Assembly (NCBI GenBank): GCA_015228815.1
Contig: JADGCV010000039.1
Location: 1-34,807, forward strand
DNA: 34,807 nt
DNA from: Magnetococcales bacterium
GTDB taxonomy: Bacteria > Pseudomonadota > Magnetococcia > Magnetococcales > UBA8363
Direction of reading: 5' to 3'
Under the pieces are notes generated by a model, which worked only from the letters and a program-made list of their open reading frames with translations, ran no database searches and was not told the origin of the DNA. This document shows, in pieces, positions 1-10,300 of this stretch. The first letter of the stretch is position 1, and every line of letters begins with the position of its first letter. The translations under genes were made by a program, and so were the position numbers.

Positions 1-3000
1 TTCAAGGTGGAACTGGTGGTGACATCGGCGGCGCTGACGATGGTGATGGCGCCCAGTGATTTGGTCGAGCCGACCGCTCCGGTGAAAAGGATGTTGCCTG
101 TGCCTGCGGTCAATCCCAGGGTTTCGCTGCCCGAGGTGCCATCGAGGGTGGTGCCGAAGGTGATGGTACCCGCGCCGCTTCCCGTGGAAAGCAGGGTGTT
201 TGCTGTCAGGGTGATCGCCTTGGCGAAAGAGATGGTATCGTTGGTGGTGGTGATGTTGCCGCCGATGGAGAGGGACCCGGCGCCGTTTTGGGTGAACGAA
301 CCGTCCAGATCGATGGTCTTGTTGGCGGCGATGCTCGATACGCCGGAGTTGGTCAGGGTCATCGGTCCATTGGCCGCAGCCGTTCGCGTATCTACATTGC
401 CGTTGATGACAAAGTTGGTTCCGGTCAGGGAAAGACCGCTGGTTCCATGGACGGTGACGGTATCCGAGAATGTGGTCGTCCCCGAGCCGGCTAATTGTGT
501 CAATGTGTCCAGGGTCATGGTGCCATTGACCGACGTATTTTTTGCGCTGTTGATGGTCAGGGTACCGAGTCGGGTATTGCCCCCGACCGCTGCGGCAAAG
601 GTGATGTTTCCGTTCGAACCGGCGGTCAGGGTGAGGTTTTTATTGCCATCGATGGTGCTGTTGAATTGAATGTCACCCCCGCTTCCTGTTTCGTTGGTGA
701 CCAGGGTGAAATGGTTGTTCATGGTCAGTGCCGAACCGAAGGTGATTCCTCCGTTGGCGGTCACCGACAGGGTGGTGCTGGAATCGATGACGCCGTTGAA
801 TGTCACCGTTCCGGATCCGTGGCTTTGCGTGATTGATTTGGCCTTGATTCCCGATGTTTGCACGGTGCCGGCGGTTTCGATGGTGACATCGCCGAGACGG
901 GTCGTATTCCCGATGGCGCCGTTGATGGTCAGGTTTCCCGTGCCGGCAGTCAGAGTGAGGTTCTGGGTGCTGTCGTTGGCGCCGTTGATGGTTCCATTGA
1001 ACACCATGTTGCCGTTACCGCCGTCGGTTTTCAACGCACTGTTTCCGCCAATTTTCAGGGTGGAGCCGAGCGTGAGTCCACCATTGGACGTGATGTTGAC
1101 CGTGTTGCTGGCGTCAACGGCGCCACTGATCTGGGTGGTTCCGGTTCCGGAGGTATGTGTGATTCCGCCGACGGTCAAACCGGCTGCGGTCACATTTCGG
1201 GCATTGCCGATGGTCAGGTACCCGGTGCGCACAGTGGTGCCGACATTGCCGGAAAGGGTGATGTCACCGGTTCCGGCGTTGAGTGTCAGACTTTGACCTT
1301 CACTGGTGGTTGCGTCGATCGTGCCGCCAAAGGTAATGTTTCCGCCACCGCTTGTTACAGTGACGCCGTTGGTCAACGTGGTTGCCGCGGTCAATTCAAG
1401 ATGGGTGTTGTTCAGCGTGAAGTCGGATCCAAGATTGATGCCGGTACTTGGATCCATCTTGAGACCGAAGGTCTGGCTGCCAAGGCTGAGATTGGCGTCG
1501 GTGGTGATGGTGTGACTTTGAATGGAACTGGACGATGTGCCACTGCCATCGGTTCCCCGGGTTGTTGCCTTCCCGACCGTTACCGTACCGGTAGAGGTGA
1601 TTTTTTGCAGTTCCGCCAGCGACAGGGCGCCACTGCCGATGGTAAGGTTTCCATTTGTTCCGCTGCGTGACGGGCCGATGGAAATAGTGCCGCTGCCGGA
1701 GGAAATGGCGCCACTGATGGAAAAGTCGGCCCCGATCAGGGTGACGGACCCGCCATTGGTGGTCAGGGAACCGGGCGTGGCGGCGATGGTCAAGGTTCCC
1801 GTACCATCCGCCGCCCCGGAGGTTGAATGGGGAGAATCGGCTTCAAGATGGATGGCGGCATTGGTGGTGGTCAGGCCGTTATTGACGGTGATGTGCCTGC
1901 CCGCCTGGGCGGTCAGGGAGTAACCGGAATTGAGGGTGACGGCATCATTGAAGATGATGTCGTTCGACGCCTGAAGGATGATATTGGCGTTTGCGCCGCT
2001 GAGCGTGGCCGGGGCGATGATCGATGCGCCACCGACATCGGCATCGCCAAACTGATCGACCTCGGAGGTGTTTGCATTGGCCCCAGCGGTGGCCACGGTG
2101 ATGTCGGTCGGGTCGAGCGATAATGGCCCCGTTGTCCCTTTGGGAGCGCGGGTATCCACCGTTCCGGTGAAATCAAGATGCTTCCGGCTGGAGGTTTCGA
2201 CGGAACCGCCGTTGCCTGAGGTCTTGCCGCCGCGTGCGGAAATATCCCCGCGAAAGGCGGTCCTTTGTTCCGACCATACGGTCACGCGACCACCGTTTCC
2301 CGATTGACGGGCGTCGGCGCTGATCTTCGCTCCCTTGTCGATGATGGTCTGGCTGGCATTGACAATGGCTGGGTTGTTTCCACCCCGGTCACCGCCGATG
2401 CGAACCTGACCACCGCCGGTGTTGCCCGAGGCCATCAGATGGGTGGAGTCCCTGAGCCGGACCTTGTCGCCAACAACGTCGATGCTTCCACCCTTCTCTC
2501 CATCGTTTTCCCCGGAGACGTCAACCGTACCGTTGACATCCGCCATTCCCCCACCGGCATGAAAAATGACTTTCCCTTCCTTGAACTGGACCATGCGCGC
2601 TTCGATGTGTCCCCCCATGCTCACCACCGAATCGACGACCGAGCTGGCGGCATCGGCGGTCAACAATACACTGCCGCCGTCGGCCTGAATGGTGCCATTG
2701 TTGAGTACCTTCACGGCCTTTCCCACCTTCGACGAGGGATCCGGGGCAAAACGGACCAGTGGATCTCCGGCGAAATTCAGGGTGAAGGCTTCTCCCGCCG
2801 CCAGGGCGACGCGCCCCAACCTGGCCTGGATCAGACCGGAATTTTCCACATGGGATGCGGCAAGGACTGCCGAACCGCCGGGGGAAATGGAAATGACGCC
2901 ACGATTGACGACTTTGCCCGTGTCTTCGTTGGACAGGGCATTGAACGACCAGTTTCCCGAATGAAAATTATCATCGCTCAGCCAGCGTGTGGTCGCGGTC

Positions 3001-3440
3001 AAGCCACCGACATTGACGGTGGCTCCCTCATGAAAAAGAATTCCATGAGGATTGATCAGGACCAGATGGCCGTTGGAACTCAATAAACCGCTGATGGAGG
3101 AAAAATCGGAACCAAGGACTCGGTTGACCAGGATGGAACCGGTCGATGGTTGGGTGACGATGACCTTTTCATTGGTGCCGATGTCGAATGATTTCCAATC
3201 GACAAGGGCGCGCTCGCTGGCCTGGTCAATATTCATTGTCGATGGGGACTGCTGAATGTTCACGTTGCCCGAGACGGTTTCTCCTCCCGTAGGTAGGGCA
3301 TGGCAGGTTGCCATGATCCCGTAACCAAGTCCGAGTCCAGAAAGAAAGACCAGGTTCCGCAAGACGCTTTTTTTCGATCCTGCGGACAATCGATCCGGTC
3401 TTTGTCCAGGATTCTTCATGCGGCATGGCAATGTGAACAT
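1..3440 (-). CDS. TpsA-type filamentous haemagglutinin exoprotein (partial)
   Basis: This is a large secreted exoprotein of a two-partner secretion system. The frame is open from ATG at 3440 to the left edge, giving about 1,146 residues without a stop; the C-terminus lies outside the window. AAGGA sits 7 nt before this ATG; a second in-frame ATG at 3419 is possible. A basic stretch and hydrophobic segment (about residues 24-48) look like an extended signal peptide. The TPS secretion domain follows, with the hallmark LVLINPHGILFHEGATVNVG near residue 130, where the usual NPNGI is NPHGI. From about residue 400 onward the chain is Thr/Asn/Gly/Ser-rich with recurring strand units of the type LTAGTGNITF, as expected for a right-handed beta-helix adhesin. 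It starts 22 nt after the TpsB-like gene, so the pair is probably one operon. Family assignment is firm; the ligand or function (adhesion, biofilm or contact toxin) cannot be read because the C-terminus is missing. Confidence 0.9.
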   Translation of the reverse strand, partial: MFTLPCRMKNPGQRPDRLSAGSKKSVLRNLVFLSGLGLGYGIMATCHALPTGGETVSGNVNIQQSPSTMNIDQASERALVDWKSFDIGTNEKVIVTQPSTGSILVNRVLGSDFSSISGLLSSNGHLVLINPHGILFHEGATVNVGGLTATTRWLSDDNFHSGNWSFNALSNEDTGKVVNRGVISISPGGSAVLAASHVENSGLIQARLGRVALAAGEAFTLNFAGDPLVRFAPDPSSKVGKAVKVLNNGTIQADGGSVLLTADAASSVVDSVVSMGGHIEARMVQFKEGKVIFHAGGGMADVNGTVDVSGENDGEKGGSIDVVGDKVRLRDSTHLMASGNTGGGQVRIGGDRGGNNPAIVNASQTIIDKGAKISADARQSGNGGRVTVWSEQRTAFRGDISARGGKTSGNGGSVETSSRKHLDFTGTVDTRAPKGTTGPLSLDPTDITVATAGANANTSEVDQFGDADVGGASIIAPATLSGANANIILQASNDIIFNDAVTLNSGYSLTAQAGRHITVNNGLTTTNAAIHLEADSPHSTSGAADGTGTLTIAATPGSLTTNGGSVTLIGADFSISGAISSGSGTISIGPSRSGTNGNLTIGSGALSLAELQKITSTGTVTVGKATTRGTDGSGTSSSSIQSHTITTDANLSLGSQTFGLKMDPSTGINLGSDFTLNNTHLELTAATTLTNGVTVTSGGGNITFGGTIDATTSEGQSLTLNAGTGDITLSGNVGTTVRTGYLTIGNARNVTAAGLTVGGITHTSGTGTTQISGAVDASNTVNITSNGGLTLGSTLKIGGNSALKTDGGNGNMVFNGTINGANDSTQNLTLTAGTGNLTINGAIGNTTRLGDVTIETAGTVQTSGIKAKSITQSHGSGTVTFNGVIDSSTTLSVTANGGITFGSALTMNNHFTLVTNETGSGGDIQFNSTIDGNKNLTLTAGSNGNITFAAAVGGNTRLGTLTINSAKNTSVNGTMTLDTLTQLAGSGTTTFSDTVTVHGTSGLSLTGTNFVINGNVDTRTAAANGPMTLTNSGVSSIAANKTIDLDGSFTQNGAGSLSIGGNITTTNDTISFAKAITLTANTLLSTGSGAGTITFGTTLDGTSGSETLGLTAGTGNILFTGAVGSTKSLGAITIVSAADVTTSSTL

Positions 3441-3462
3441 GTTTATGTCCTTTTTTCGGAAA

Positions 3463-6288
3463 TCAAAAATCCGGGACAAAAAACTGGAGCGCAAAACTCC
3501 ATCGAAACTCGGGCCTGTCCGAGTCCGGATCGGCCATGGAATCGTTCAATGGCCACGCCAGGGACAGTTGCGATGAAATTTGTTCAATAGGCAGAATGGG
3601 GGAGCAATCTTTATCTCTTTCCTTACATTTTTCGTATCTTGGTTTTTGATCGGGTTGCCAGGACACACCCAATCCGCTACCGCCCGAAAGAAGATATTCG
3701 TTTTCGGTTCCAAGCCGTTGGCTTTCCAGGTCTCTGTTCCAGGTTTGCGCGTATTCGGTGAAGGCAAATGGTTCGAGCTGGAAACGATGCATCAGATGAG
3801 ATGCGAACTCTGGGTCATTTTCTGCATTGCATTGCATCAGTAACGGATTGCACATTGTGTATGGGGATCGGTTCTCCAATGCGAGAAGAACTTTCCATCC
3901 GAATTTTCCCCTCAGGGCGATGCCACTGTCTCCTGATATTTTTCCTGTCTCATAGGCCGATGCAAACATTCGTCCGCCATAAGCCACTTCTTCAGATGAT
4001 AGAAGTGGCTGTGTTGCGTATTGTGCAATGGAATCTGCGGCAATATAAAATCTGTTGGTACTTTTTTGGGTAAGAAAATTTACTATCGATGGCCAAAGTT
4101 TTCTTGTATTTTTATCACTAAAGCTTTTGCTAAACTCGCGCAACAAGTTTACTTCAAAGTTGATCTTTGTAAAATCAGGTCCGGCTTCAGGCCTCGATGT
4201 CATGGCGGACCTGTCCTCACTGTACATTCCATGCAATCTGAGGCCATGAGAAATTTCCGTTCGGATTCCAAGATTATAGGTTCCGGGAAGAGCATTGTCT
4301 TCATCCTGGAGTTCAATGATATTTCGTTGACGATCGAAGGATCCACCGAGGAATGCCCTTGCTACTTCATCATGAGCAAAAATGCGTCCGCCAAGCATTG
4401 AATCCACATTTGTAAAATGCAATCCCGTTTCAATTTTCATTTGACTGTATCGATCGCGTGGTATGTTCAATCCAAACGCAATTTCTTCCTGGTGATCATC
4501 GACGATGACATCCAATGGGCGGAATGTTCCTCCAAGATTTGCATTATCCGTGGATACCCCGATCCGACTGTAATAGCCGGCATGTCCGATCGGAAACAAG
4601 TAGCCGAGTTTGTTGTATGAAAGCTCTTCATCAGGGATCCCGGCAAACATCCAGGAGAGTTGATCTCCTGGAGTTGCAACATAATTGACATCAAGGCGAT
4701 TCCATCCGATGACAGGCCCCATCGCCTCACTGCCGGAATTATCCGCGCCGGTGGTCCATTCAATTCGTCTCAGTTTCCAATTGACGGTCATTTCGGTGGT
4801 GTTTCCAGTGTTTGGCTTGCCATCTTTCAGAGGAGGTGTAAGGACAGCCTCTACATCGATTCCTGGCAGTTTGTTGGCCATCGATAATGTGCGATCCAGG
4901 GTCAGACGTGATAGTGGATTTTCTTCTCTCAATGGTCGCAGTACTTCACATATTTTTTCTTCAATCTTTCTATTATTTGATGCAGTATAGCATTTATATG
5001 GTTCATTTCTTTTATTTTGTTTATTATTCGCAATCATTTCAAGATGACTGTTAGCTCGAATTACATCGTCACCAACTTGGATATTATTCTTTTTCATTGA
5101 CTCCAGGATTCTTTTTATTGCCGCATGATTATCTTTAGTAACGAGTCTATTGATTAATTCGATAAAGTGTGCTTGCCTTATCGTATCACTATTAAATCTA
5201 TTTTCCTCATACATATTAATAAGTTCTTTAAAATTGTCATTGCCTGGCTCCATGTTCATGACGTTTTCAAAAATAATTTTAACGAATTGATCGGTTCGTT
5301 CATTTTCCGTTAAGAATTTGATGATCAATTGGATCGCGAGCCTTGTTACTATTTCCGGGTTATCTATAGATATGTCTGAAGTTGAAACTTGGTTGAATGA
5401 ATCAATAACTGTCTTGACAAGAGATGCCCTTTCTTCTTTATTTGAACTACTGCTGCTTATTTCTATATCTCCTACTTTTCCGATAACAAGATGTACCTTA
5501 ACAGGCTTGGCATTGTTATCTGCAAATTTTTGTGTACCATTGTCGTTCGTATCTATTATGTCCAGACTATTGGGAAGAAAAGACATTCTTGATAGAAAGT
5601 AATTGTTTGCATCTTTATTTGAGAAAAAAAAGTCAAAAAATATTGACTTTTTATCTTCATTGTGGACTTGATCGTCGTTTCGGCTACCAGATGAATGACC
5701 ATGACCGCCTAGGTGCGTATCTGATTGGGATGATTCAGAATTTTTTTTGGCTTCCCGACTGGTTTGGTCGCTTTGGCCGGAACGATGATCGAGGGCTTCA
5801 TTGTTAAAAACACATTTATCCTTCTTTGGATCTTGTTCGTTTCGAAGTATCATTGTTATACATTTTACAAAATCGATAACAGATGATAGTTGCACCGATC
5901 GCACATTTCCATCATCTGAAATAAGGTTTAGTGTTTCTTTATTATTTTGTGTCGCCAGGCATTTTTTTTCAGGTTGTAATTTTGAGGAATCATTGAAATG
6001 TTTACCAAACAACATTTCAAGATTTTTCTTTGGCAATCTTTTGACAGCCGTTCCAGTGTAACCACTAATTTCTATCCCACAAAATTTTATATTTACCTCA
6101 CGAAGCCTGCTATCGTCGGCAAACAATTCAGCTTCTTCTGGTATTTCTCTAGTGGTACTCGTCGTTTTAGATGAGCTGGCAAAGCGCCCGCCATCGTTTG
6201 CATGCGCACTATTGAATAGTCCAGGATGAACAAGAAGAAAAATATGAACGATAATAAGCAGGGTTGATATTCTTAAGCCAATTAACAT
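3463..6288 (-). CDS. TpsB/ShlB-family outer-membrane transporter with long N-terminal extension
   Basis: This is the outer-membrane pore predicted to export the adjacent TpsA protein. The start at 6288 has AAGGA 7 nt upstream and gives 941 residues, much longer than typical TpsB proteins (about 550-600). Residues 1-30 form a signal peptide ending in SAHA. A POTRA2-like stretch (about 457-485, LTLDRTLSMANKLPGIDVEA) is followed by a line resembling the conserved barrel entry, with a DNSGSEAMGP core. A 16-stranded barrel would follow, ending in FFVPDF with the terminal aromatic residue of outer-membrane proteins. The L6 signature region is GGRMFASAYETGKISGD (about residue 771), where the usual VRGY/GRGY arginine is absent. 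Residues 30-450 are unusual: they are Ser/Asn/Lys-rich, contain a His/Ser patch near 195, hold several cysteines and are encoded by visibly AT-rich DNA. The family call is good; the role of the extension is unknown. Confidence 0.82.
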   Translation of the reverse strand: MLIGLRISTLLIIVHIFLLVHPGLFNSAHANDGGRFASSSKTTSTTREIPEEAELFADDSRLREVNIKFCGIEISGYTGTAVKRLPKKNLEMLFGKHFNDSSKLQPEKKCLATQNNKETLNLISDDGNVRSVQLSSVIDFVKCITMILRNEQDPKKDKCVFNNEALDHRSGQSDQTSREAKKNSESSQSDTHLGGHGHSSGSRNDDQVHNEDKKSIFFDFFFSNKDANNYFLSRMSFLPNSLDIIDTNDNGTQKFADNNAKPVKVHLVIGKVGDIEISSSSSNKEERASLVKTVIDSFNQVSTSDISIDNPEIVTRLAIQLIIKFLTENERTDQFVKIIFENVMNMEPGNDNFKELINMYEENRFNSDTIRQAHFIELINRLVTKDNHAAIKRILESMKKNNIQVGDDVIRANSHLEMIANNKQNKRNEPYKCYTASNNRKIEEKICEVLRPLREENPLSRLTLDRTLSMANKLPGIDVEAVLTPPLKDGKPNTGNTTEMTVNWKLRRIEWTTGADNSGSEAMGPVIGWNRLDVNYVATPGDQLSWMFAGIPDEELSYNKLGYLFPIGHAGYYSRIGVSTDNANLGGTFRPLDVIVDDHQEEIAFGLNIPRDRYSQMKIETGLHFTNVDSMLGGRIFAHDEVARAFLGGSFDRQRNIIELQDEDNALPGTYNLGIRTEISHGLRLHGMYSEDRSAMTSRPEAGPDFTKINFEVNLLREFSKSFSDKNTRKLWPSIVNFLTQKSTNRFYIAADSIAQYATQPLLSSEEVAYGGRMFASAYETGKISGDSGIALRGKFGWKVLLALENRSPYTMCNPLLMQCNAENDPEFASHLMHRFQLEPFAFTEYAQTWNRDLESQRLGTENEYLLSGGSGLGVSWQPDQKPRYEKCKERDKDCSPILPIEQISSQLSLAWPLNDSMADPDSDRPEFRWSFALQFFVPDF

Positions 6289-6778
6289 GGTTGTTTCCTT
6301 GAGAAAAATTGAATGATATTGATAAATGATGGATCAATCATGTACAACGATATTGGTCAACATGATTATGAAAGTATTTCCAATAATCATTAAAAATATA
6401 CTAGCATCGCAATCATAATGTCAAAGGAAAATTTTATTGACATGGTTCATTATTATTGAAACTTGATATATTCATGTTTCCGTTGCATTTCCATAAAGAA
6501 ATTATTAGTAAATTCAATAACATGACTGAAATGTTCTTGGCGATTGATTGACAGATATGCCACATGCTGTTCAGGGAAGAGCAGGATTTGGGACGGGCGA
6601 TGACTGTTTGATCACGGTGGAGGAAATGCCGTTCGGGTGGGTTGATGCCTTCGATTCTGTTTGATGCATGTCCCGTGGATTTCGACTTTTCCTGATGATG
6701 GGGGTATCATGGCCACGGAAATTCGACGCCAGGAGGATGGTCGCTCCTGGTCACTTCTGCCCTGTCTGGAGTTGCAGC
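6289..6778. other. Divergent intergenic region, AT-rich
   Basis: About 490 bases separate the divergently transcribed TpsB-like and NUDIX genes. The left two thirds is markedly AT-rich compared with the rest of the window. It should hold the promoters of both genes, but I could not find a -35/-10 pair good enough to report. An isolated TTGACA at 6548-6553 lacks a matching -10. The open frame extends upstream of the chosen NUDIX start to 6668, but that stretch shows no conserved domain and no ribosome-binding site. No tRNA or repeat was seen. Confidence 0.5.
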
Positions 6779-7318
6779 ATGCGCTATTGTCCGCAATGTG
6801 GAAGGGAAACGATCATGCGCACCGTGGATCGGCGTGAGCGACGGGTGTGTCCCGATGGGGCGTGTGGGTTTGTGTTCTGGAACAATCCGGTGCCGGTGGT
6901 GGCAGTCATCGTCGAGACGACGGAGGGGGTGGTGCTGGCCCATCATGTCTCCTGGGCGCCCGGGAAATTTTCCATCATCACCGGGTTTCTCGAAGCGGGG
7001 GAAGATCCGGCTGCGACCGCCTGTCGCGAAACCCGGGAAGAATTGGGTTTGACGCCGCGACAACCCACCTTGATCGGGGTCTATCCCTTTGCCCGTTCAA
7101 ACCAGGTGTTGCTCGCCTATCATCTTGTCGCCGAGGGAGACATCATCCTCAATGAGGAGCTTGACGCCTTCAAGATCATTCCCAGGAATAAAATGAAGGC
7201 CTGGCCGTTTGGAACCGGCCTTGCCGTTGCCGATTGGCTGAAGATGATCGGGTTGACCCCGGGAAGGGACGGCGCCCTTCCCGGTCGCACTCTGGAGGAA
7301 AAACCTTCGAAGATTTGA
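6779..7318 (+). CDS. NUDIX hydrolase with N-terminal zinc ribbon
   Basis: The enzyme should hydrolyse a nucleoside diphosphate linked to another moiety, with a divalent metal. I chose ATG 6779 because GGAG lies 7 nt upstream and the protein then begins directly with MRYCPQCGRE, the zinc ribbon (Cys 4, 7, 24, 29). An in-frame start at 6668 would add 37 unconserved residues. The NUDIX box is complete at residues 69-91 (GFLEAGED, then RETREELGL), matching G-x5-E-x7-REUXEE-x-GU. A later AWPFGTGLA segment loosely recalls the SQPWPF motif of NADH pyrophosphatases, so an NAD(H)-like substrate is possible. At 179 residues it is shorter than NudC, which lacks nothing here except its extra N-terminal domain. 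It is a monocistronic gene convergent with the adhesin gene. Exact substrate unknown. Confidence 0.85.
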   Translation: MRYCPQCGRETIMRTVDRRERRVCPDGACGFVFWNNPVPVVAVIVETTEGVVLAHHVSWAPGKFSIITGFLEAGEDPAATACRETREELGLTPRQPTLIGVYPFARSNQVLLAYHLVAEGDIILNEELDAFKIIPRNKMKAWPFGTGLAVADWLKMIGLTPGRDGALPGRTLEEKPSKI

Positions 7319-7348
7319 ATCTGGTGTCGGCTGGGGATTGATCCGTCC

Positions 7349-10300
7349 CTACCAGCGAATCTGATCGATGTCGGTAAAATCGATCTGACTGCCGTCGAAC
7401 AGTTGTATGGTTCCCGATGCGTCGTCCTGGGTGAAATCGATGGTATGGTTGTCCATGTCGATGGTATAGGCGGCATCGGTATCCAGGGTCCAGTCACCGA
7501 TGTCGGCCAGATTGCCCGACGGTCCATCCTGGAATCCCTGCAATTCAATGCTGTCGATCCACCCTTCTTCAAGGCCCCCGGAGACGGTATCGTGTCCCGA
7601 ACCGGTACCGAAGATGAACAGGTCGTTTCCTTCGCCACCGTCCATCACGTCATTCCCGGCCCCGCCATCCAGCGTGTCGTTTCCTTCGCCGCCCGAGACG
7701 GTATCGTCTCCGGCTCCCGCATTCAGAAGATCGTCACCACCCAATCCCGAAAGCACATCATCGCCGGATCCCCCCTCGATTTCATTGTCGCCCTCGTGTC
7801 CGGTGAGGCGGTCGTCATAGTTGGTACCGGAAAAATCGATCTCCGGCGTGACATTGACCGTGGTGGTTGTTCCCAGGGCGTTGCCATCGGCATCGGTGAC
7901 GGTCAGTTGCAGCGAGTCGGCGGCGTGACTTTCGTTGAGGGCGGCATCCAGTTCCACGGTCCAGGTATGCAGGCCGTCGCCAGTGGCGCTGTGATCGACG
8001 ACCTGGGCATAGCCGTACTCATCGCCTTCGATGTTGAGCTGAATGTTGCCGACCGCCTCCTGAATTCCCGCCCGTACCGCCTCGACCAGGTTGTCGGAGG
8101 TCAGGCTTAATTCGACCGTCGCGCCACGCCCCAGTTGCGAGACAATGTCATCGTAGAATCCCAATTCATCCAGGTCGGCCCAACCATCGGCGACGAGAAA
8201 GATGGGGATGATGTTGGCAGCCTCCAGATTGGCAGCGCATTGGGCGATTTCCGCGGCGGTCGTATCGGAGGGGGCGTCGGTCGCCACGATCACCACTTTG
8301 GGCACCCCCGCTCGAAAACCATATTGGTTGTTGATCGCGGCGATGGCAACATCGTTCAGGGCAGTGATCTGGTCTTCGTTGGGGTTGCCACCCTGGCCGC
8401 CATTCGCCGAATAGCTGTCATAACCATGGCCGGAGGTGGTCCCGTCCAGATAGGACCCGGTCGAATCCGCCTGTAGATTAAGGTCATGAATCAGTCCGTC
8501 CTGTCCCGAACTGTCGGCGCCTTTGACAGGATCCTTGAAGTAGCCGAGACCAAATTTGGTGTCGGGTACCAGATCGTTGACCCCCTGGACCAGGTTGTCG
8601 AGAATGCCGAGGTCACTGGCGTCATTGCTCGAACCTTGAGTGCCACGGATCGTCGCGATGTCATCCTTGTAGGACCCGGTCAGATCCTGGAGCAGGTAGA
8701 CATCCAGGGCATCGGGGAGACTCCCTGCCGGCGCCTGGGCGGTGATGGTCAGGGTGATGGTCCCTCCCTGGGGATAAAGATCGGCATTGACCGTGTCGGC
8801 GACGCCATCGCTGGTGCTGATCGTGGTTTTATCGGCGGTCGAAGTGGCTCCGGGCCAGGTGTTTCCACCTTCGAGAACTTCCTGAACGTTGATCGTCGTT
8901 CCGACGCTGATGACCACAGATCCGGTATCGGTATTGCCATTCGGGTCGGTGACCGTATAGGTCAAGTTTTCCACGCCGGTGAACCCTTCCTCGGGGGTAT
9001 AGACCACCTGACCGTTCACGATGGCCACGGTTCCGTGCTGCGCCCCGGAAACGTTCTGAATGGACAGCGCTTCTCCCGTGGGACTCGTGTCGTTGGCCAG
9101 GACGTTAATCGTGACCGGGGTTCCGGATTGCGTCGAACCGGTATCGTCCTGGGCATTGGGATCGAAATCATCGGTGAAATCGACGGCCACGGCTGCTTGA
9201 ACCGATTCGCTGTCACCATCGTTTTCGGTCGTTGTGGCCGTGACGGTGAGGTCGAAGGTCGGATCTCCCGTATCCTTGGGGACGGTGACGGTCAGACCGT
9301 TCAGATCGGCGGTTGTCAGACTCCAGGATCCATCCGCATTGCGTGTCCCCGCTGAAAGTTCCGCCTCCGCCGGCAGTCCCTGAAGGGTCAGGGAAAGGCT
9401 TTCCGAACCATCCAGGTCCGTGAGCGCTGATTCGATGGTCAGCGGCGCCCGGTATACTTCCTGGTCGGCCCCTTGCGCGTCCGCTTCGACGACGATGGAG
9501 GCCAGTCCGATGGATGCGGTCAGTTCGGGGGCATCGGCAACGCCGGTGACATTGACCTGGAAGCTCCCTTCGGTGGTGACCAGTTCGCCATTTTCCGTGG
9601 TGGAAACACGAATGCCCACGGAAAAATCGGCATTGGAATCGGCGGGTGGCGTGATCGTCAAGCCGGGAATCGACCAGGCGATGGGAGTTCCCGCAGCGTT
9701 GGTGGCGGTTGCTGCAAGGGCCGACTGCGGAATTTCCCACGTACCCGCCTCGGCTCCGGCGCTGCCGATATTCAAAATGGCTCCGTCGGGAATCTGGGTC
9801 AGGATGATGTTGCCGGAGAGGGACTCCGATCCATCGGTATCGTTGAGGGCCAGATCGATGTCCAGGGCAATGGGGGTATCTTCGGATCCCGTCGCATCGT
9901 CGAGTGTCAGAACGGCCTCATCGACCGAGCTGTTGACGGTGACATCCAGGGCATCGGTGAAGAGACGTGAATCCTGGTTACCGTCGATGGTGCCAACCTG
10001 GATTCCCAGGGAGAAGTCGGTCGCATCGTTGGCGGGTGGCGTGACCGTCAATCCGGGAATGGACCAGGAAATCGGGTCTCCCGTTGCATTGGTGGCCGTG
10101 ACGCTCAGGTGTTCCTGGGAAATGATCCAGGTATTGCCTGCCCCCGCAACTCCGATGTTCAGGCTGGCACCATCGGGGACACCGGTAATGATGATGTTTC
10201 CCGACAGGCTTTCGGAGCCATCGATATCATTCAGGCCGATCTGAATATCCAGGGGAATGGCGGTATCTTCACTGCCGGAAGCATTGGCGGCGGTCAGATC

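Noticed and set aside
7-1670. Several plus-strand open frames (7-669, 670-1296, 858-1670)
   Set aside because: They lie antisense to the continuous TpsA frame, contain no domains and arise from its Thr/Gly/Asn-rich repetitive codons.
6548-6553. TTGACA as promoter of the NUDIX gene
   Set aside because: No acceptable -10 hexamer lies 16-18 nt downstream.
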